Source: Corallococcus sp. AS-1-6 (GTDB lineage Bacteria > Myxococcota > Myxococcia > Myxococcales > Myxococcaceae). Taken from it: a stretch of 64,000 bases of DNA. Positions 8,968-17,128 of the stretch are shown in pieces. The DNA is taken from contig NZ_JAIQDE010000005.1 in NCBI RefSeq assembly GCF_020037015.1, forward strand, positions 186,001 through 250,000, read 5' to 3'. The notes under the pieces are model-generated. The model saw nothing but the letters and a program-made list of their open reading frames with translations, was not told the origin of the DNA and made no database searches. A program made the position numbers and the translations under genes. Positions within the stretch are counted from its first letter, which is position 1. Each line of letters opens with the position of its first letter.

Positions 8968-9330
8968 ATGAGGAAGCTTGGATACGGACTGCTCGTCACC
9001 ACGGGGCTGCTCTTCGGACCGCTCGCCGGAGCCCAAGGCACTCCGAGCCCCGGGCGCCAGACGAACGCGCCCGCGCAGCAGCAGACCGGCTGCCCCTGCG
9101 GGATGATGGGCCATGGCATGGGCGGAGCGGGAATGAGCTGCCCCATGCGCGGCAAGGCGGACGTGAAGGTGGAGCAGACGCCGACAGGGGCCGTCCTGCG
9201 GCTCACCGCGAAGGACCCCGGTCAGGTCGACGACGTCCAGCGCATGGCGGAGAGGATGCAGCGCTGCATGAGCGGAAGCGGCACCCCACAACAGGGGCAG
9301 CCATCCTCGCCCGGTCAGCAGCAGCGCTGA
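8968..9330 (+). CDS. Small exported Met/His/Cys-rich protein, probable periplasmic copper binder
   Basis: 120 residues, with a signal peptide cleaved near 'LAGAQG'. Next comes a metal-binding-looking patch (residues about 40-65) with 'CPCGMMGHGMGG' and 'MSCPMRG', that is C-x-C, M-x2-H and clustered methionines typical of copper ligands. The C-terminal half ('VDDVQRMAERMQRCM') is probably helical, and the tail is Gln/Pro/Ser-rich. It lies 211 bp from the divergently transcribed multicopper oxidase. I do not recognise a named family; a copper chaperone or sequestration role is inferred from composition and context. Confidence 0.75.
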   Translation: MRKLGYGLLVTTGLLFGPLAGAQGTPSPGRQTNAPAQQQTGCPCGMMGHGMGGAGMSCPMRGKADVKVEQTPTGAVLRLTAKDPGQVDDVQRMAERMQRCMSGSGTPQQGQPSSPGQQQR

Positions 9331-9358
9331 CGAGCGCGCCCTCCACGTGGCGGCCTCG

Positions 9359-9976
9359 CTAGAGGGAGAACCTCACGCCCACCCGTTCATGCAGCAGATG
9401 AACGCTCGTGCCGAGCAGCCGCACGTAGGTATAGGCAACGCCCAGGTTGAGCGCGAACCACCGGTTGGGGTGCCACTCCACCCCGGCCCAGACCTCCGGG
9501 AAGGCGCCCAGGCGCGACTCGAAGTTGGGATCATCGGAATCGCCGTCGTCGTCATCGAAGTCGAGGTCGAGCGATTGCACGGTGGTGACGAGCGGGAGCC
9601 CCAGAAACGCCCTGCCCGCTCCAGCGGCGCCGAGCTTCAGCCCGCCGCCGAGATACGGAACCCATCGCTGGTCCGCATCGGAGCGCCAGCGGTAGAGCAG
9701 CCCCGGCGTGAGGCCCAGCTCGGAGAAGGTGGAGTCCCCGGAGCCGCCTGCCGCCAGCTCCAGCGGCAGGCGGAACGCCCACCGGGTACCGAGATCCACC
9801 TGGAGCGCGGCCTGGAGGCTGATGCCTACCGCCGCTCGGCCTCCCGAGAACGCCTGCACGGGCCCCACTGCCAGGGGCTCCAGATTGACTCCCGCACCGA
9901 AATAACCCGAGCGCGGCACGTCAGCCGAGGGCGCGGTCGATGCGAGGACGACGACAAGAAGCGGTGCGAGCGTCAC
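9359..9976 (-). CDS. Outer-membrane beta-barrel-like protein
   Basis: 205 residues with an N-terminal signal peptide. The rest has alternating-residue amphipathic strands separated by turns ('GYFGAGVNLEPL', 'WVPYLGGGLKLG', 'WFALNLGVAYTYV') and ends in 'GVRFSL', an aromatic-x-hydrophobic C-terminus like the BAM recognition signal. It resembles 8-strand OmpA/OmpW-type barrels. One predicted loop (about residues 136-148) is extremely acidic, with nine aspartates, and could bind divalent cations. It is convergent with the copper-binder gene, only 28 bp apart. Function unknown. Confidence 0.75.
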   Translation of the reverse strand: MTLAPLLVVVLASTAPSADVPRSGYFGAGVNLEPLAVGPVQAFSGGRAAVGISLQAALQVDLGTRWAFRLPLELAAGGSGDSTFSELGLTPGLLYRWRSDADQRWVPYLGGGLKLGAAGAGRAFLGLPLVTTVQSLDLDFDDDDGDSDDPNFESRLGAFPEVWAGVEWHPNRWFALNLGVAYTYVRLLGTSVHLLHERVGVRFSL

Positions 9977-10073
9977 TTCATCTCCAAAGGTTCGGAAAGG
10001 AGTCTCAGGCCAGCCGAGGGCCGCGGAGCCACCGCCCCGACTCTACCTGGGTCACCCGGCCCGAGCCACGCGG

Positions 10074-10484
10074 TCACCGCGCGTCGCCGCATCCAGCAGC
10101 CGCCCCGAGGGGCCGCAGCCACCGTGCGAACAGCAGCGCGAGCAGCACCCAGAGGGTGATGATGACCGCCCCCGCGGCCCAGCTCGTCTTGCGCGTGTTC
10201 GCCTCCTGGCGGGCCCTCTCCCGGCATTCGGCGAGCACGGCGGGAGGGATGAGCCGGCGGACGAGAAGGATGCCGAGTGGGACGAGGAGCAGGTCATCGA
10301 GCAGGCCGAGGACCGGGATGAAGTCTGGGATGAGGTCCACGGGGCTCAGGGCGTAGGCGACCACAGCGGCCGCGAGGAGCTTCGCGTACCAGGGGACTCC
10401 GGGGTGCCGGGCCGCGATGAAGAGCGCCGCCACCTCCGTCTTGAGCTGCCGGACCTTCTGTCTCCACCGTTCCAGGCGCTTCAT
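10074..10484 (-). CDS. YkvA-family (DUF1232) membrane protein
   Basis: 136 residues with the diagnostic DUF1232 core 'YALSPVDLIPDFIPVLG' and a following 'LDDLLLVPLG', plus a second hydrophobic helix near the C-terminus ('AVIITLWVLLALLFA'). Family members are small inner-membrane proteins of unknown function. I prefer ATG 10484 ('MKRLERW'); an in-frame ATG at 10556 would add 24 residues and has no ribosome-binding site. It is divergent from the Ser/Thr kinase gene. Confidence 0.85.
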   Translation of the reverse strand: MKRLERWRQKVRQLKTEVAALFIAARHPGVPWYAKLLAAAVVAYALSPVDLIPDFIPVLGLLDDLLLVPLGILLVRRLIPPAVLAECRERARQEANTRKTSWAAGAVIITLWVLLALLFARWLRPLGAAAGCGDAR

Positions 10485-10591
10485 CCTCGCGGGAGTCCAA
10501 GCCGAGGCCGGACGTTCCACCGCGCGTGTGTGGACGAACCGACGACAGGTGAGCATCGGTTTCGCGCCTGCACTTGTTATCGTGCGCGCCC

Positions 10592-12322
10592 ATGAATGAG
10601 CCCACGGCCGTGACGGATCCTCGCATCGGCTCGGTTTTGCAGGAGCGCTACCGCATCATCGAGCGGCTCGCCGCCGGTGGCATGGGCATGGTGTACCGGG
10701 GCGAGCGGCTGGAGGTGGGCAAGCCCGTCGCCATCAAGTTCCTGCACGCGTGGGCGGCGCGGGATGACGACTTCCGCAAGCGCTTCCAGGTGGAGGCGCG
10801 CGCGATGAGCCGCCTCACCCATCCGTGCTGCGTGTCGGTCATCGACTTCGGCGTGGATCAGGAATCGCCGTACATGGTCATGGACTTCGTCACCGGCGAG
10901 ACGCTGCGGGCGCTGCTGCGCGACGGCCCGCTGCCGCCGGCCCGGGCCCTGAGCGCCGTGCGGCAGGTGCTCGCGGGGCTGGCCCATGCGCACGACCAGG
11001 GCATCATCCACCGCGACATCAAGCCCGAGAACATCATCGTCACCCACGCCGTGGGGCTCGGGGAGCAGGTGCGCATCCTCGACTTCGGGCTCGCCAAGCT
11101 GCGCGACGAGGTGACGGGCCTCACGTCGGGGATGATGCTCGGGACTCCGTCCTACATGGCCCCGGAGCAGATCCACGGCGAGCCGGTGGGTCCGCCCACG
11201 GACCTGTACGCCACCGGCGTGCTGCTCTACGAGCTGCTCACCGGGAAGAAGCCCTTCAACGCCACCAGCAACGCGGAGCTGCTGCGCATGCAGCGCGAGG
11301 TGACGCCGCCCCGGTTGCGCGACGCCGCCCCTGACGCGGGCTTCAACGCGGAGCTCGAAGCGACGCTGGCGAAGGCGATGGAGAAGGCCCCGGGGGATCG
11401 CTTCCAGTCCGCCACGGAGTTCCTGGCCGCGCTGGAAGGGGCCGGGACAGGTCCGGAGGTGCGCTCCGTGGCGCCCGTGGCCAGCGATGCACCGGGGGCG
11501 GTGCGTGCCTCCTCGCCCACGCCGTCACGTCCCAAAGAGGAGGTGCTCGCGACCCGGAACGCCCGGGCGCAGCCCCGCGCGACGCCGGTGGGTGTTCAGG
11601 CCGAAGCCCGCGCTCCGGAACCCGCGCCGGTGGCTCCGACGGAGGCCGTGGCCAGGAAGGAGGAGTCCGAGGCCACGGTCCGCTCTGGCCCCGGTACGCC
11701 CCCGCCCGCCCGGAGCCGCTCTCGCCGGGTGGTGGGAGGCGCGGTGGTGCTCTCCGTGGTCGCGGTGGGTCTTGGCGGGTGGGCGTTGATGTCCAGGTCC
11801 GCGGGCCCGGCGCCGGTGTCCCCGGAGCGCCCGTCACCCAAGGCCCCGGTGGAAGAAGAAGCACGGGTGGAGGCTCCAGCGGGCGCCACGGCCTGGCAGC
11901 CCGTCGTGGAGCAGCTCCCGGGCATCGACGACGTCCATCGGTTGATCAAGGCGCAGCGGCGGGACGCGGCCCTGGCGGCGTTGAAGAAGCTGGCGGCGAA
12001 GTACCCGACGAGCGCCTACGTCCGCTACCTGGAGGGGAACGTCGACTTCGACAACCTCCGCTGGGTGGATGGCGTGGCGGCCTACCGGGCGGCGCTGCGC
12101 AATGACGCCGCGTACCGAAACGCGCCGGTCGTCATCCAGGACGCCATCCGCTGCCTCGTCAGCGACCGGTTCCACGGCACCTGCGAGGACTTCCTCCGCA
12201 AGGACCTGGGCGAGGCCGCGGTGCCCTCGCTGGAGGAGGCCGCCCGCGAGCACCCCATGGCCAGCGTCCGGACCCGGGCCGCGGCGCTGCTCCGCCAGCG
12301 TGGGACGGAGCGACGGGAGTGA
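10592..12322 (+). CDS. Membrane Ser/Thr protein kinase (PknB-like) with C-terminal TPR-like domain
   Basis: 576 residues. The kinase domain (about 20-290) is complete: glycine loop 'GGMGMVYRG', catalytic K49 ('VAIKF'), H140-R141-D142 ('HRDIKPEN'), D164-F-G and 'APEQ'. An Ala/Pro-rich linker leads to a single TM ('VVLSVVAVGLGGWALM') and a C-terminal helical repeat domain ('AALAALKKLAAKYP', 'VRYLEGN') that looks TPR-like and would be extracytoplasmic. Such kinases are abundant in myxobacteria and signal in development and stress. ATG 10592 is preferred over an in-frame TTG at 10574; no clear Shine-Dalgarno precedes it, so it may be leaderless. Confidence 0.93.
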   Translation: MNEPTAVTDPRIGSVLQERYRIIERLAAGGMGMVYRGERLEVGKPVAIKFLHAWAARDDDFRKRFQVEARAMSRLTHPCCVSVIDFGVDQESPYMVMDFVTGETLRALLRDGPLPPARALSAVRQVLAGLAHAHDQGIIHRDIKPENIIVTHAVGLGEQVRILDFGLAKLRDEVTGLTSGMMLGTPSYMAPEQIHGEPVGPPTDLYATGVLLYELLTGKKPFNATSNAELLRMQREVTPPRLRDAAPDAGFNAELEATLAKAMEKAPGDRFQSATEFLAALEGAGTGPEVRSVAPVASDAPGAVRASSPTPSRPKEEVLATRNARAQPRATPVGVQAEARAPEPAPVAPTEAVARKEESEATVRSGPGTPPPARSRSRRVVGGAVVLSVVAVGLGGWALMSRSAGPAPVSPERPSPKAPVEEEARVEAPAGATAWQPVVEQLPGIDDVHRLIKAQRRDAALAALKKLAAKYPTSAYVRYLEGNVDFDNLRWVDGVAAYRAALRNDAAYRNAPVVIQDAIRCLVSDRFHGTCEDFLRKDLGEAAVPSLEEAAREHPMASVRTRAAALLRQRGTERRE

Positions 12323-12421
12323 AGACGGCTCGGGCGCCAGCCGTTGCCTTCTGATCACGCGGAGGGGACTCGCGGACACTGACCCCGTCAGGGGGGCAGG
12401 GAGTATCCAGGCGCTGTCCCC

Positions 12422-13894
12422 ATGAGAGTCCATTCCCGTTGCGTCGTGCTGTTTGTGATGGGATTGATGCTGTGTGAGCTCGGGTGCGCGACCTGCCCCC
12501 TGGGGACGCCCCCCTCCCCGCGCAATCCAATCGCGGGGGCTTCGAGCATCATGCACTGGAGCAAGCCCCAGCGGCTCTCCACCGGACCGTCGCTGTCCTG
12601 GGAGCACACGCGCGTGGTGGCGGGCCCCTCCGGGAGCGCGATCGCCGTCTTCGCGCATGTCACGACGCAGAACGCGCCCTACGACTACACGGCGCTCTAC
12701 GCCAGCCGCTATGCCGCCACGTCCGACACATGGACGCCCGAGCAGCCGCTCCAATCCCAACCCGGCCACGTTCTCCGGAGCAGTCTGGCCGCGGATGAGC
12801 AGGGCAATGCCATCGCTGTCTGGCTCCAGCAGACCCCGGCCGGCGACACCCTCTTCGCGAGCCGCTTTGCGGCGGCGACGGGCCAATGGAGCCCCGCGCT
12901 ACAGCTCACGTTCCCCCTGGACGACACCCCCACCCTGCGGCTGGCCATGTCCCCCACGGGCGACGCGGTCTTCGTCTGGACCACGCTCTGCAAGACGCTG
13001 TGCAAGCCCGCCGAGCACCGGGTGATGGCCATGCGCTACGCGGCGGCCAGCGACCGGTGGATCCAGCCGCCGGTGCCCCTCAACTCGGCGCGTGACACCC
13101 CGTCGCTCTGGCCCGCCGCCGCCCTCGATGTGAACGGCAATGCGCTCGTGTTGTGGCAGCAGGCGGATGCCCGCGGGACCCAGGCCATTCATGGCAGTGC
13201 GTTCAACGCCGACAAGCTCCAGTGGTGTGGCGACTCGATCCTGAGCCGGACGAACTACGGCGCGGCCTCGACGCCCGCCATCGCCATGGACGCGGCGGGC
13301 AACGCGATCGCCGTCTGGCCACAGCAGCTTTCGACGCTGGACGGCAAACTGATGCAGGGAATCGACTCACGCCGCTACGACCGTGCGAGCAACACATGGC
13401 AGCCCTCCGAGCGCATCGATTCGCACATCTCCGATTACGGAGGCATGTTCAACCCATCCATCGTCATCGCGACGAACACGGGCGATGCATTGGCCGGCTG
13501 GCTGTACCTCCCCCACCCTCCGCCCCTGACCGGAGCCGCCGAGGGGCGCGTGTACCTCGCGGCGAAGGACGACTGGGACATCCGTCCGCGCTTCGACCGC
13601 AGCGTCGATCCGAACAACCCGCGGCTCGGAGGCACCGTGCTGGGCGGCTATCCCGTGCTCGCCTCCGACCCGGCCGGTGACCAGGTCGCCTTCTGGGCCC
13701 AGTCCGACCACACGGCCTGGGCGAGCTACCAATACGCCCCTGGCAACTTCCGGGCCCCGGAACCCCTGCGGTCCGCCCCGGGAGCCGTCGTGGGCGCCAT
13801 CACGGGGGCCATGGACCTGAACGGGCACGCCACGGCCGTGTGGATCGAGACTTCCGCGGACGGCGACAGCCTGTGGGTGGCGCGCTACCAGTAG
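12422..13894 (+). CDS. Lipoprotein with eight repeated 'GNAxAVW' modules (putative beta-propeller)
   Basis: 490 residues with a lipoprotein signal (LCELGC, C22). The mature part holds eight copies of a motif like 'D-x2-G-N/D-A-x-A-V-W'. The glycine falls at residues 71, 128, 180, 239, 293, 354, 419 and 468, a spacing of 49-65 residues. Many copies are followed by 'SRYAA..D.W' segments. This periodicity suggests an eight-bladed propeller or a similar repeat fold. No catalytic motif is visible. It follows the Ser/Thr kinase by about 100 bp but need not be co-transcribed. The family is unknown to me; a surface-bound binding role is only an inference. Confidence 0.75.
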   Translation: MRVHSRCVVLFVMGLMLCELGCATCPLGTPPSPRNPIAGASSIMHWSKPQRLSTGPSLSWEHTRVVAGPSGSAIAVFAHVTTQNAPYDYTALYASRYAATSDTWTPEQPLQSQPGHVLRSSLAADEQGNAIAVWLQQTPAGDTLFASRFAAATGQWSPALQLTFPLDDTPTLRLAMSPTGDAVFVWTTLCKTLCKPAEHRVMAMRYAAASDRWIQPPVPLNSARDTPSLWPAAALDVNGNALVLWQQADARGTQAIHGSAFNADKLQWCGDSILSRTNYGAASTPAIAMDAAGNAIAVWPQQLSTLDGKLMQGIDSRRYDRASNTWQPSERIDSHISDYGGMFNPSIVIATNTGDALAGWLYLPHPPPLTGAAEGRVYLAAKDDWDIRPRFDRSVDPNNPRLGGTVLGGYPVLASDPAGDQVAFWAQSDHTAWASYQYAPGNFRAPEPLRSAPGAVVGAITGAMDLNGHATAVWIETSADGDSLWVARYQ

Positions 13895-14037
13895 CCCTGG
13901 CGCCCAGGCAGGCAGCCTGTCCAGGGTCGAACGCCGGCAGGCGCCCCCTCCCGTGGCCCCGTCAGGAAGGGCCCCCGGCACCCCGTCCGAAGTTCTTGCG
14001 GTGACGGCCTCGGCCCGGTATACGGGCGGGGCTTCAC

Positions 14038-14111
14038 GGCCAGGTAGCTCACCTGGTTAGAGCGGCGGTCTCATAATCCGCAGGTAGTCAGTTCAAGTCT
14101 GACCCTGGCCA
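14038..14111 (+). tRNA. tRNA-Met (anticodon CAT)
   Basis: 74 nt fold into a full cloverleaf. A 7-bp acceptor stem (GGCCAGG with CCTGGCC) carries discriminator A at 14111. The D arm has GCTC/GAGC, the anticodon loop is CTCATAA, and the T stem is GTCAG/CTGAC with loop TTCAAGT. The anticodon stem has a U-U mismatch next to the loop. No CCA is encoded. Because the acceptor stem is fully paired and the D arm is of elongator type, elongator Met is more likely than initiator. A tRNA-Ile2 (lysidine-modified CAT) cannot be fully excluded. Confidence 0.93.
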
Positions 14112-14117
14112 TCAAGC

Positions 14118-14162
14118 AGCCCCGGAGTCACTTTCCCAAGTGATTCCGGGGCTTTTTCTTTT
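14118..14162 (+). terminator. Rho-independent terminator of tRNA-Met
   Basis: A 16-bp hairpin (14118-14133 with 14138-14153, loop TCCC, one G-T pair) runs straight into a T-rich tract (TTTTTCTTTT). It starts 6 nt after the tRNA and is the clearest intrinsic terminator in the window. Confidence 0.92.
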
Positions 14163-14273
14163 CCACCACGCCCGCGTCCTCCCCCATTCGGGGGATTGGA
14201 AGTCCCTTCCTGGCGCGGTCCGATTCGCTCCGTCCCGATGCGCAGCACCCACGCTCCGGGGGGAGTTCGCACG

Positions 14274-16652
14274 ATGCTGGACGAGGGAATCGACTCGAAG
14301 GCCCGGGCTGCGGCCATCCGCTGGGCGCGCTGGCGGCTGGGCCCCCTTGGCTTCGCGGACCTCATCACCCGGGTAGACACCTCCGTGCTCCGTTACGGGC
14401 GGCTCGTCACCCGGTACGCCGTCCGCACCGGCACCTGGGCGGAGGAGGCCTACGCGGGAGGCGTGAACACGAGCCGGCACTCCCGGTCGTCCGCCCCCGT
14501 CCGGCTCGAAACGCTGGATCTGTGGAGCGGTTCTCCCGAGGCCCTCGCTGAGCAGTCGTCGCACCTCGTGTCCTGCGACCCCTGTCAGGGCGCGGGACAG
14601 GTCACCTGCCCCACCTGCGATGGCTCCTTGCGCGCGGATTGCTCCGGCTGTGGCGGCTCCGGCAGGCGGATGAGCAGGGCCCGCAAGAACTACAGCATGG
14701 TCACCTGCTCGGATTGCCGAGGCAAGGGCACGAAGAAGTGTCTTCGCTGCTCGAAGGGGCTCGTGAGCTGCGGTCCCTGCCGGGGTTCGGGGACCCTGCG
14801 CCGGTGGTTGGAGGTGACCACCGTCCAGCGCACGCTTGTTCGCGCCTGGCCGGATGAGAAGGCCCTCTCCGCGCACAAGGGCCTCCTGGAGGATTCCCCG
14901 CGCGCCCGCCAATGGCAGGGCGCCCAGGCCCTGGCCTCCGTTGAACACGCCGGCCCGCTGCCGGACATGAAGGTGGGGGAAGCGGCCCGGTCCGCGGGGT
15001 TTGCCTCCGCACGGTCCTCCCTGGAGCCGGAGCTGGAACCGCTGCGCGGACGGATCCTCTCCCAGACCTTGGATGTCTTTGAAGCGCCCTCCGCCACCGT
15101 CTGTTTCGAGTTCGCGGGCCGGACGGGCTTCGTCCACCTGCTCGGGCGCGACCTCAAACCCACCCGGGCCCGTGACACGTCGTCCTTCCACAAGCGCTTC
15201 TGGGCCCTGCTGGGCACGGCGGTCGCGGGCTTCTTCGGTGTGCCCTTCCTGGCAGCCGCGTTCTCGGGACGTCACGCCTTCTACGATGAGCCCTCCCAGA
15301 GCGGACTCGCCATGCTCGCGATCCTTGGACTCTGGCCCGGGACCTGGTGGTGGGCGGCGACATGGCTGCGGCGTCGCAGGACCGGCGGAGCGGAATCCCC
15401 CGCGCGGTGGCATGACCGGATCGGCATGGGTCTGACGGGAGCCTCCGCGCTCGTGCTCGCGGGATGCTTCCTGTTCATCCAACCATCGGTCTCCGAGCTG
15501 GCCCGCCTCACGACCGCGGGACGGCTCCGCGAGGCCGGGCTTCATGCGGACCTGCTGGAGTCACGTGGCGAATCCAGTCCCGCCTACGTCGAGGCACGAA
15601 ATGCGTTCGTGCTGGCGCGGCTCCCGGGCATGGACAACCGCGCGGCGATCGCGCTCATCCACCACTACATGGGCTCCCGGAACGGCACCGCTCCGCTGGA
15701 GGCCGAACTCTGGAAGCTGCGCGAGGCCTGGGCCCACGACGCGCTGGCGCGAGGCGAGGAAGGGCCGGTGGAGGCGGAACTGGAAGCCCTGTCCATCGAA
15801 CGGGCCCCGGCGTCCGTCCTGGACGGGCTCCGCACCAGGCTGGAGGACTTCCGCATCACCCAAGGAAAGGCGGCGCTGGAAAAGGGAGACCTGGCCAAGG
15901 CAATCCAGATTCTGTCGCGCATCCAGGCCCGGACGCTCGTCTCGGAGCGCCCCGAACCACTGCTCACCCAGGCCTACCTGCTCCAGGCACACGCGTGCCC
16001 TGCTCGCGATGTGCGCTGTCGCGCCACGGCCCTCCACGACGCGGTCGCGGTCGACCACGGCGAAACAGCCCGGACGGCTCTCACATCCTTCCGAGGCACG
16101 GAGCTCTCCCGGCTGGCCCGGGCCGCCGGCAGCCATACGGGAGGCCTCGGTGCTTCGCTGCGCGAGCTTCGGAGCGCAGACGAGGATGCGAGCGTGCTCC
16201 TCTCGGTGCTCGGCAGTGATGCCGAGGTGACCGCGGCGCGGGCCGCGCTCCTGGGTCGCAAGGAAGCGCTGCTGCGGGACCGTTTTCCGCTCAATGAACC
16301 CGTGGAGGTCGCCCAGACGTTGCTGGGGCCCTCCGGCCTGGAGATGCAGCGTTCCGATGTGTTGCGCGTCGTGGACGCGCCCGCTGGCACGCTCACGTAC
16401 CTGTTCGTCGGCCAGGGCATGACCCGTGGGCTCTACGTCACCACGCCGGAGCATGGGCAGACGGGGCTGGCTCCCACCGCGCTCCAGGAGGCCGTGAAGC
16501 GCTTCACGGGCCAGGAGTTCTCCGCGAAGGACCTCGTGCGTTCCGGCAAGGGTGTGGCCCATGTCCCAGCGCGCCTGGGGCGGCATGCGGCCCTGCTGGG
16601 ATGGCACAACGACACGCTGGTCGAGGCACAGATTGGACGGGTGGAGCCATGA
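14274..16652 (+). CDS. Membrane protein with DnaJ-like zinc-finger region (six CxxC pairs)
   Basis: 792 residues. Six CxxC(x)G pairs lie at Cys 101/104, 112/115, 123/126, 145/148, 156/159 and 166/169; several read CxxCxGxG as in the DnaJ central zinc domain, which has only four. Three TM helices follow at about 309-331, 345-366 and 383-404. The C-terminal 390 residues are helical, possibly TPR-like. There is no J domain. ATG 14274 has a GGGGGAG site; an upstream in-frame ATG at 14196 lacks one. The stop overlaps the next gene's ATG (ATGA). A membrane-tethered chaperone-like or protein-interaction role is inferred; no named family is recognised. Confidence 0.8.
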   Translation: MLDEGIDSKARAAAIRWARWRLGPLGFADLITRVDTSVLRYGRLVTRYAVRTGTWAEEAYAGGVNTSRHSRSSAPVRLETLDLWSGSPEALAEQSSHLVSCDPCQGAGQVTCPTCDGSLRADCSGCGGSGRRMSRARKNYSMVTCSDCRGKGTKKCLRCSKGLVSCGPCRGSGTLRRWLEVTTVQRTLVRAWPDEKALSAHKGLLEDSPRARQWQGAQALASVEHAGPLPDMKVGEAARSAGFASARSSLEPELEPLRGRILSQTLDVFEAPSATVCFEFAGRTGFVHLLGRDLKPTRARDTSSFHKRFWALLGTAVAGFFGVPFLAAAFSGRHAFYDEPSQSGLAMLAILGLWPGTWWWAATWLRRRRTGGAESPARWHDRIGMGLTGASALVLAGCFLFIQPSVSELARLTTAGRLREAGLHADLLESRGESSPAYVEARNAFVLARLPGMDNRAAIALIHHYMGSRNGTAPLEAELWKLREAWAHDALARGEEGPVEAELEALSIERAPASVLDGLRTRLEDFRITQGKAALEKGDLAKAIQILSRIQARTLVSERPEPLLTQAYLLQAHACPARDVRCRATALHDAVAVDHGETARTALTSFRGTELSRLARAAGSHTGGLGASLRELRSADEDASVLLSVLGSDAEVTAARAALLGRKEALLRDRFPLNEPVEVAQTLLGPSGLEMQRSDVLRVVDAPAGTLTYLFVGQGMTRGLYVTTPEHGQTGLAPTALQEAVKRFTGQEFSAKDLVRSGKGVAHVPARLGRHAALLGWHNDTLVEAQIGRVEP

Positions 16653-17038
16653 GACGTGGCGGGAAGATGGTGCTGGGATTGGGGCTCATCGCAGGACTCG
16701 TGTGTTCGCATCTTGCGTGGGCACATCCGGGACGGACCAACAGCTCGGGCTGTCACAACGAACGGGCCACGGGGGGTTATCACTGTCACGGAGGAGGAGG
16801 CGGCGGCCGTGGAGGCTGGAGTGAGCTCGCGGAAACCCCCACGCGCCTCAAGGTCATCGCCATCCCGCGTGCTCGCGTATGGGTCAACGGCGCCTTCGTG
16901 GGCATGTCCCCAACGCCCGCGATCCGGGTGGAGGGCACGAAGGTCAAGGTGTTGTTGGAGCATGCGGCGTTGGGCCGCTACGAGACGACGGAGACGATTG
17001 AACCGGGAGGGACGACCGCACTGACGGTGAGGTGGTAG
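16649..17038 (+). CDS. Small exported YHYH-type protein with PEGA-like C-terminus
   Basis: 129 residues with signal peptide 'LIAGLVCSHLAWA'. The mature N-terminus 'HPGRTNSSGCHNERATGGYHCH' region (residues 26-47) is the His/Cys-rich YHYH motif found in many small periplasmic proteins and looks metal-binding. A Gly-rich linker leads to a PEGA-like beta domain ('RVWVNGAFVGMSPTP', residues 76-90). It is co-translated with the six-CxxC membrane protein (ATGA overlap), so the two probably act together at the envelope. Function unknown. Confidence 0.8.
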   Translation: MRRGGKMVLGLGLIAGLVCSHLAWAHPGRTNSSGCHNERATGGYHCHGGGGGGRGGWSELAETPTRLKVIAIPRARVWVNGAFVGMSPTPAIRVEGTKVKVLLEHAALGRYETTETIEPGGTTALTVRW

Positions 17039-17128
17039 GCGAGCGCCGACAAGGCCCGTCTCCAGGTGAGGAACGTCCACGTCCGAAAACGGCCAGACTT
17101 CGAGGACCCGCCGTGGGAGGTTTCCCCC

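Noticed and set aside
14038..14162. tRNA-Met as an integration site for a mobile element
   Set aside because: No integrase, no direct repeat of the tRNA 3' end in the window, and the following genes look chromosomal.
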